64,000 nt of DNA, taken from assembly GCA_026260175.1 (NCBI GenBank), contig JAKCWW010000771.1, forward strand, positions 28,561 to 92,560, read 5' to 3'. The DNA is from Reticulitermes lucifugus. Taxonomy: Eukaryota; Arthropoda; Insecta; Blattodea; Rhinotermitidae. Shown here piece after piece: positions 58,801 to 64,000 of the stretch. Under the pieces are notes generated by a model. It was given only the letters and a program-made list of their open reading frames with translations. It was not told the origin of the DNA and did no database searches. Numbering within the stretch: the stretch's first letter is position 1; each line of letters opens with the position of its first letter. The translations under genes were made by a program, and so were the position numbers.

Positions 58801-60540
58801 TTTATTTCATGTAAGGCCTCAGTTTGTGGTATCTCCTTCGAAGTATGGATAAAATTAAATTCCGAGATTAAGAGGATTAAAGTAGCCTACTCTTGGATGT
58901 GAAGGAGTCTGGATTAGTAAACATCTACCTACGATTCGGAGGAGTTTGTTGCTTCCATCTTCAGGGTCTAAGTAGCCAAGAAAATGAAGTATTGCAGATC
59001 ATAAAGAGAGAAGGAGAAATTACAGGTATAGGAAAAATATGAAATGACTATATTAGCAAAGATCAAAACTACAGTTGAAAAGAGAATAAGAGAAAGAAAT
59101 GTATGCCAATCGTAAATAAAACTTAAAGGGAAAACAAAGCAGAAAAGAGAACTAATTATAAAGTATAATAGGTTTATACGAATGTGGAGAGTGTGAAAAC
59201 GTAGATTAGGGTCTATGTGCATATAAAAATAAAATTAAACAAAAGTAATGTTTATAAGAGAGGATTAATTAACATAAGAGTGGCATTATTTCTAAAAAAA
59301 TGCGAAGTCTGAAGGTCGTTGTGCAATTACCTGACCTGATGTATCTTACTCCTAAGAATACACCGACACTTATCAGTTCCTAAAGCACAGTCCAGGGTAG
59401 TAAAATGAACATACCAATGTAACTCTTGCTTCGGAATTAAAAACTAAAAATTGCTTATCACAACTTTTCCAACTCTGCGTTATATAACCAATTCAGTGTA
59501 CACAGTGCAAGCGCGAGTAAATGCACTCCAGTATCCCTAAAAATATTTTTCAGATATGTCTTGTAGTATTTTGCATGCATCACTAGCTTTAATGTGAATT
59601 TACCGCTGACAAAGATCTCGCAGCGAGACAATCAAAATTCATTTCTTCGCGCACTTAAATGTACGTTGCCACTGACACAACAATATGTTTTTAAAATACC
59701 GTTCTGAATAGGTGAACAGCTTTGTTTTCAAAACTTTTCTTCACAAAATAAAATGTTGCTTGTCATATATTATTGCGTCTTATAATATAATAAGCACGTT
59801 TTTTGAGAAAATATGCAGGGAACCCAATGTGCATTACGTTTTAAGGAAATTAAATTACCGCGAGCCATTATTATTGAAATACGACGTTACATACACTCTC
59901 CAAAAACAAAAGCAAACAAAATAGAGAAGTAAAGAACTGACCTAAATATATAATTCCTGTGTCACTCACGAATTTCACGTTAACAGAAAAAAAAAAACTT
60001 GTTTTCATTTGCGTAATGAGCGTAAGAAAGAAGAGAGACATGCAGATCACCGAAAACATTCGCGTGACAAAGATTTTGTTCAACAGGTAATTAATCAGTT
60101 GGTCATTAATTGTCTTCTTAATGAAAGGCGAAGCCTTACTTTCTCTTTCGCAGAACCACGTTTACTGAACCTTACTCTCCGGCACCTCAAACCAGTCCAC
60201 ACACTCACACCCAGTTTCTCTTCAGACCCAGTTATTGTTTCAGCAGACTTACACCCCAAGATATTCGAGTGATCTGTTACCTTTAGTTTTTTTCCCGTAC
60301 TTGATTGCCACATACTCACCACATCTTATCTTTCAAGATTCCACTGCCTTATGGCGTGAATTCAAGGAAGATGAGAGGGACAGAGCATGTAACACACATG
60401 GGTGAAAAGAGAAATTCTTATAAGTTACCACTCAATCACCTAAAAGAAAGACACATCTTCAAAGTTGAGGCTATACTAAATATCAGAGTGAATCTTAAAG
60501 ACATTGGATGGGAAATTAGGGAATGGATTAATTTCTGTCG
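58801..60540. other. No supported gene
   Basis: AT-rich. The overlapping frames near 60009-60322 on both strands have no recognisable domain. Confidence 0.4.
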
Positions 60541-60548
60541 CCGTTCGA

Positions 60549-60788
60549 AGTGGCCACGCGGTCTAAGGTGTGGGTCTGCGGCCAATCGCTTGCTTGGATT
60601 GTGGGTTCGAATCCCGCAGGGGCCATGGATGTCAGTCTCTTGTAAGTGTTGTGTGTTGTCAGGTAGAGGTCTCTGCGTCGGGCCGATCTCGTCCAGAGAA
60701 GTCCTACCGAGTGTGGTGTGCCTGAATGTGATCGTGAAGCCTGAGGCCCTGGCCCACTAGGGGCTGTTGCGCAATGGAAGAAGAAATT
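60549..60788 (+). mobile_element. tRNA-derived SINE (the 45.2-kb family)
   Basis: Box A region TGGCCACGCGGTCTAAGG (60551-60568) and box B GGGTTCGAATCCC (60603-60615) are clear. The body (GTAGAGGTCTCTGCGTCG, CGTCCAGAGAAGTCCTACCG and GGCCCACTAGGGGCTGTTGC) matches 45248-45499, with a similar Leu/Ser-like head. The tail is GAAGAAGAAA rather than pure poly-A. A TSD is uncertain; ATTAATTT occurs on both sides but not flush with the ends. Confidence 0.8.
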
Positions 60789-62229
60789 AATTTAGATCAG
60801 AATAGCGATGCGTAAGGGCTCTTCTGTAAGCGGTAATGAATATTCGTGCCCGATAGCATGAAAATAATTTCTTTACTAGCTTATTAACTACTAGCTCGTC
60901 AAGAAGGGTTCTGCTCTTTGTAGTTAGATGGCTGATCATACAGTTAACGATACTGGGTAAAGAATACAAATTACGGACCTTGTCTGTTGTACGTCATCTC
61001 TAGTAGGCCAAATATACATATCCGTATTTTCACAAAATTTGTGCAAGGTTATGATTCATAAAACAATCGGAAATTTCAAATCCAATAACGAAAGAAGTAG
61101 AAGGTAGCGACAAATTTGATGCACATTTTAATAAAAAAATTTAAATATGATAAGAAGACGATGTGGACTGAATATCTCAGGCTGTGTGCACCTGCAGCTT
61201 CATTTTAACGAGAGATGTTCCGCGTAAATAATGAAGATGAATAGAACTGGAGGCGTGACAATAATTTACACGTTCACTGTTGTAAATGGAAACAGCAAGA
61301 GCGACTTAGGCTGCTCGTGTTACTGTGCCGACGTTCTAGTCAAAACATTTCATGCCATTGGTCCTTACACAGCTGCGGACTACAAGAATATGATGGGATC
61401 AGAAAATCAGTCACCATAGCCACATTAACATGGTTAGCAAACAAATGTTCAACATCGACAGTGAGTTAGATTATGAGCTAGCTCAATTAAAAGTAACCCA
61501 ATCTTTAATATCGCCTTCCTATCTTCGTTTTGTCTTCCAGATGGTAGCTTTCCAAAGATTACCCCGAAAAAGTACATAATGCATTTCTAGTTTCCAGTAT
61601 CCCAGCTATTAATTTTATAACAGGTACTTCAAGTATAATAATGTCCACTATATTACTGGCAGCAACATTTGTCATATTTCCAGTCATAACACAGTCAACA
61701 GGCACGGCATTCAGCATCGCCGCACTGCATTCAGAATACTGCAGGCAACATATTCTCTTACACACGCGCAATCTGCGTAGGTACTGTATAAGACTCATGA
61801 CTATGTTACTCCCGCGTCACATTCAGAGTACCCGCAGTCTCTCAGTTTTACTGTCTCCTTTTATTCAACGTACGTCGGTGCAGGCCCAAGATTTGAACTA
61901 GACATTGTTTCAATAAAACACAAGGAGGAGGATTGAAGAAAGAGAGAAGAATGTCACCAACTGAGTTTATGGAGGAGTACGAAGAGGAGAAAGTAAAGGC
62001 CGGATGTGCTGAAAATATCGGGCACATAAATTCTGAAGTAAAGCCTTTCTTTGTCTGCACGAAGAAAACATGTACGTACCTTAACATTAAACTCCCTAAG
62101 GTGAACGAAGAACCTTACTAAGTTTTCAGTTTCCCGCGACGGGGATTTAACAGGTTTTGCTCTGCTGGGTTCTTAAACACTCCAATATTTTACAAAGTGT
62201 GCCATGTTTTGTGAACTGGGACCCTATTC

Positions 62230-62290
62230 CTTCAAACCTATAGATGGACGCAGCGTGTTCCTCTGAAACGTCTGTGTTCACCTAAAACAG
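62230..62290 (+). repeat. Decayed hammerhead-like motif
   Basis: CTATAGATGGACGCAGCGTG then TTCCTCTGAAACGTCTGTGT keeps the partly paired helix II and GAAACGTC of the 44.7-kb type. The core CUGAAGA is mutated to about CUAUAGA. Confidence 0.4.
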
Positions 62291-62334
62291 TACACTGTCC
62301 AAAGGCAGAAAATTACAGCCCGAATTAGAAAATG

Positions 62335-62520
62335 TTTAGGAGCGTTCGCACAGTCAAGGAATTTCCTGTTAGCTTCGTCCGTCCTTCTGTCCGTCCGCAT
62401 GTATCAGCGCGGCTCCCACAGGACGGATTTCAGTGAAATTTGATACTGGAGACGTTTATGAAAATCTGTCTAGAAAATTCAAATTTGGTTACAACACGGT
62501 AAAAATTATTGGGCACTTTA
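62335..62520 (+). repeat. Dispersed repeat family A, partial copy
   Basis: GGAGCGTTCGCACAGTCAAG, TTAGCTTCGTCCGTCCTTCT, GTCCGTCCGCATG, CGCGGCTCCCACAGGACGG and AGTGAAATTTGATACTGGAG, then GTCTAGAAAATTCAAATTTG. The first half of the long copies is well matched; the second half fades. Confidence 0.65.
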
Positions 62521-62524
62521 CGTT

Positions 62525-63925
62525 GAAGAGTTGAGTACGTGTCATTGTTGCCGGGGGCATTATATCGCCATACGAGTTCTCTCAGCGAGTGCTATGGTAC
62601 CAGTCTGTTCGGTTAGCTAAGGAGGTATAAACATTGCGCGAACGCACTACAGTGTTACGTTATACGTACATTTCCTATCATGTTTAACTGCATACTGGGA
62701 TCCGGGAGACTGAAATAAGTCAAAATGATGATTGACGTTTTATTTTATACAAGTGAAAAGGAAGAGAGACTGCAGAATAGCGATCTGTCTGCAAGTCTTG
62801 TCTGCTGTCGCATATTATTCATGATGCCTTAACTATTTAAAGCACAAATTTCCGGGAACAGGTACTTAAAAAATAATTCCCTACGTCACGGCAGAAACAC
62901 TCACAGCCTCCATTTCACAGACAAATTAGTTAATGCTAAAAGTACAAAGCTCTAGCGAAAGTTAAGACCTTTAGAATGTTAGTTTTCCAATCTCAACAAA
63001 GTGAATTCAGTTATTCCATTCAAAGCCCAGTACAAATGCATGTATCAAATGCTCACACATTAAAGAACTCTACATTTTTCCCTCAGTATGCACTTGTGTG
63101 TTTCTCAGGGCAAACGGTGATTTATTTCCTAAACACCATTGGTGGTTTGGACTTTTAATAAAGACACAGCGTGTTTTCTGTGAGGCAAAAACCAATATTT
63201 AAAATCCTCTTTAGATGAACACAATGCTTAAAATTATTAAACCAAAGACATGTAAGAAAATGCGGGCCAGCAGTATTAAGGAATTAATTTATATTCTCCT
63301 CAGCATTTATGAACACATTATGTTTGGACTTCATCGAGCGTGTTCACATACATGTAAAGGAAATGGCAATGTATTTCGTATTACCTAATAATGGTAACCG
63401 AATAATCAGAACGTATTGTGTACATTGTTACGTTAATGATAATTTTATGCATCATTTCTTAAAGCTTACAACATGGTACACAGCAGTGTTATCAGTTGAC
63501 CAAAAAAGTCACTTAGGAGTTATCAAACTTACTGTAACACGTAATTGAATATACAGTCTATATATACAGTCAGTAGGAAAGAAATTAGAAAGTGTCAAAA
63601 GGAATGCGTCCCATTTAAAAAAAAAGTAATTCACCAACTCCACTGGGCAATCCTTAAGATGCTCAAAGAGGCGAAGCTACTTAAGAACTACTCCTTTTAA
63701 CTGTGTTTTGTGGGGTCTGAAGTTTCACTGCCGTATTCAGAAGAAAGCCGCGACTGGAATCTTTGCGTGTCAGTTCTATTAATTACAAATTCAAATATTA
63801 AGTAATCCTCTCTGATCTGTTGTAAGTTGTAAGTTATAATTCTCTTAGCGTAAACTGTTCTATGAAGACAAGTATACATTACATACCACAACAAGGTGGG
63901 AAATATACACCTTATACAATAGAAA
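62525..63925. other. No supported gene
   Basis: Small open frames only; nothing recognised. Confidence 0.4.
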
Positions 63926-63934
63926 AATGCAACA

Positions 63935-64000
63935 GGGTAGGGGAGAGGGGGGATAGTTGGCACACTTTTCACGTTATAATTTTTCACATTTTCCCTGTAC
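63935..64000 (+). repeat. Dispersed repeat running off the window edge
   Basis: GTAGGGGAGAGGGGGGATAG then TTGGCACACTTTTCACG resembles the start of the repeat at 3252 (GGGGAGACTGGGGTTAGTT). It is cut by the window end. Confidence 0.35.

Noticed and set aside
60305-60760. 151-codon plus-strand frame
   Set aside because: The second half is the SINE at 60549-60788, and the first half has no recognisable domain.
61559-61798. 79-codon frame with alternating hydrophobic residues, possible exon
   Set aside because: No recognisable family and an overlapping frame on the other strand; splice sites not supported.

Overview
The window looks like non-coding, repeat-rich arthropod nuclear DNA. A blattodean (cockroach or termite) is my best guess, based on the mix of tRNA-derived SINEs and the 3' tails of non-LTR retrotransposons. 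This is recognition by eye; I ran no search. There are no operons, no intact tRNA or rRNA genes, and no exon I can assign to a host gene. The longest open frames (about 156-159 codons) show no recognisable domain. Two runs of N (676-700 and 15782-15831) are assembly gaps, and both lie inside SINE copies.

Layout. 0-3.7 kb holds a composite SINE with a 13-bp target-site duplication (TSD), a 47-bp minisatellite (five copies) and a 534-bp fold-back element with 149-bp arms. 3.7-8.3 kb is nearly featureless. 8.3-18.3 kb carries a retrotransposon tail, a hairpin element, three copies of a long dispersed repeat (family A), several SINEs and two hammerhead-like motifs. 19-21.3 kb has a family B repeat and two minus-strand retrotransposon 3' ends. 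22.4-23.3 kb is a large TATG/TA microsatellite tract. 27-31 kb contains a hairpin with a hammerhead-like tip, a SINE with a perfect 12-bp TSD and a retrotransposon tail. 32-39 kb has an ACC/ATC tract, three family B copies and a near-perfect palindrome flanked by an exact 13-bp TSD. 40-49 kb holds family A copies, fold-back fragments, four SINEs and a retrotransposon tail. 51-64 kb has a SINE with an internal 27-bp duplication, a retrotransposon tail, a 5S-rRNA-like fragment, another SINE and a family A copy.

The most interesting pattern is a scattered set of motifs of the form CUGANGA, extra U, hairpin, GAAAC. These match the core of type I hammerhead self-cleaving ribozymes. Some sit in inverted-repeat elements, two of which are bounded by 13-bp direct repeats. 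Hammerheads are known in Penelope-like elements and related small retroelements. I propose, as inference, that these are non-autonomous relatives of that kind. The other relationships are parasitic: 5'-truncated non-LTR fragments of the sort whose machinery usually mobilises SINEs, and SINEs with TSDs showing such mobilisation happened here.
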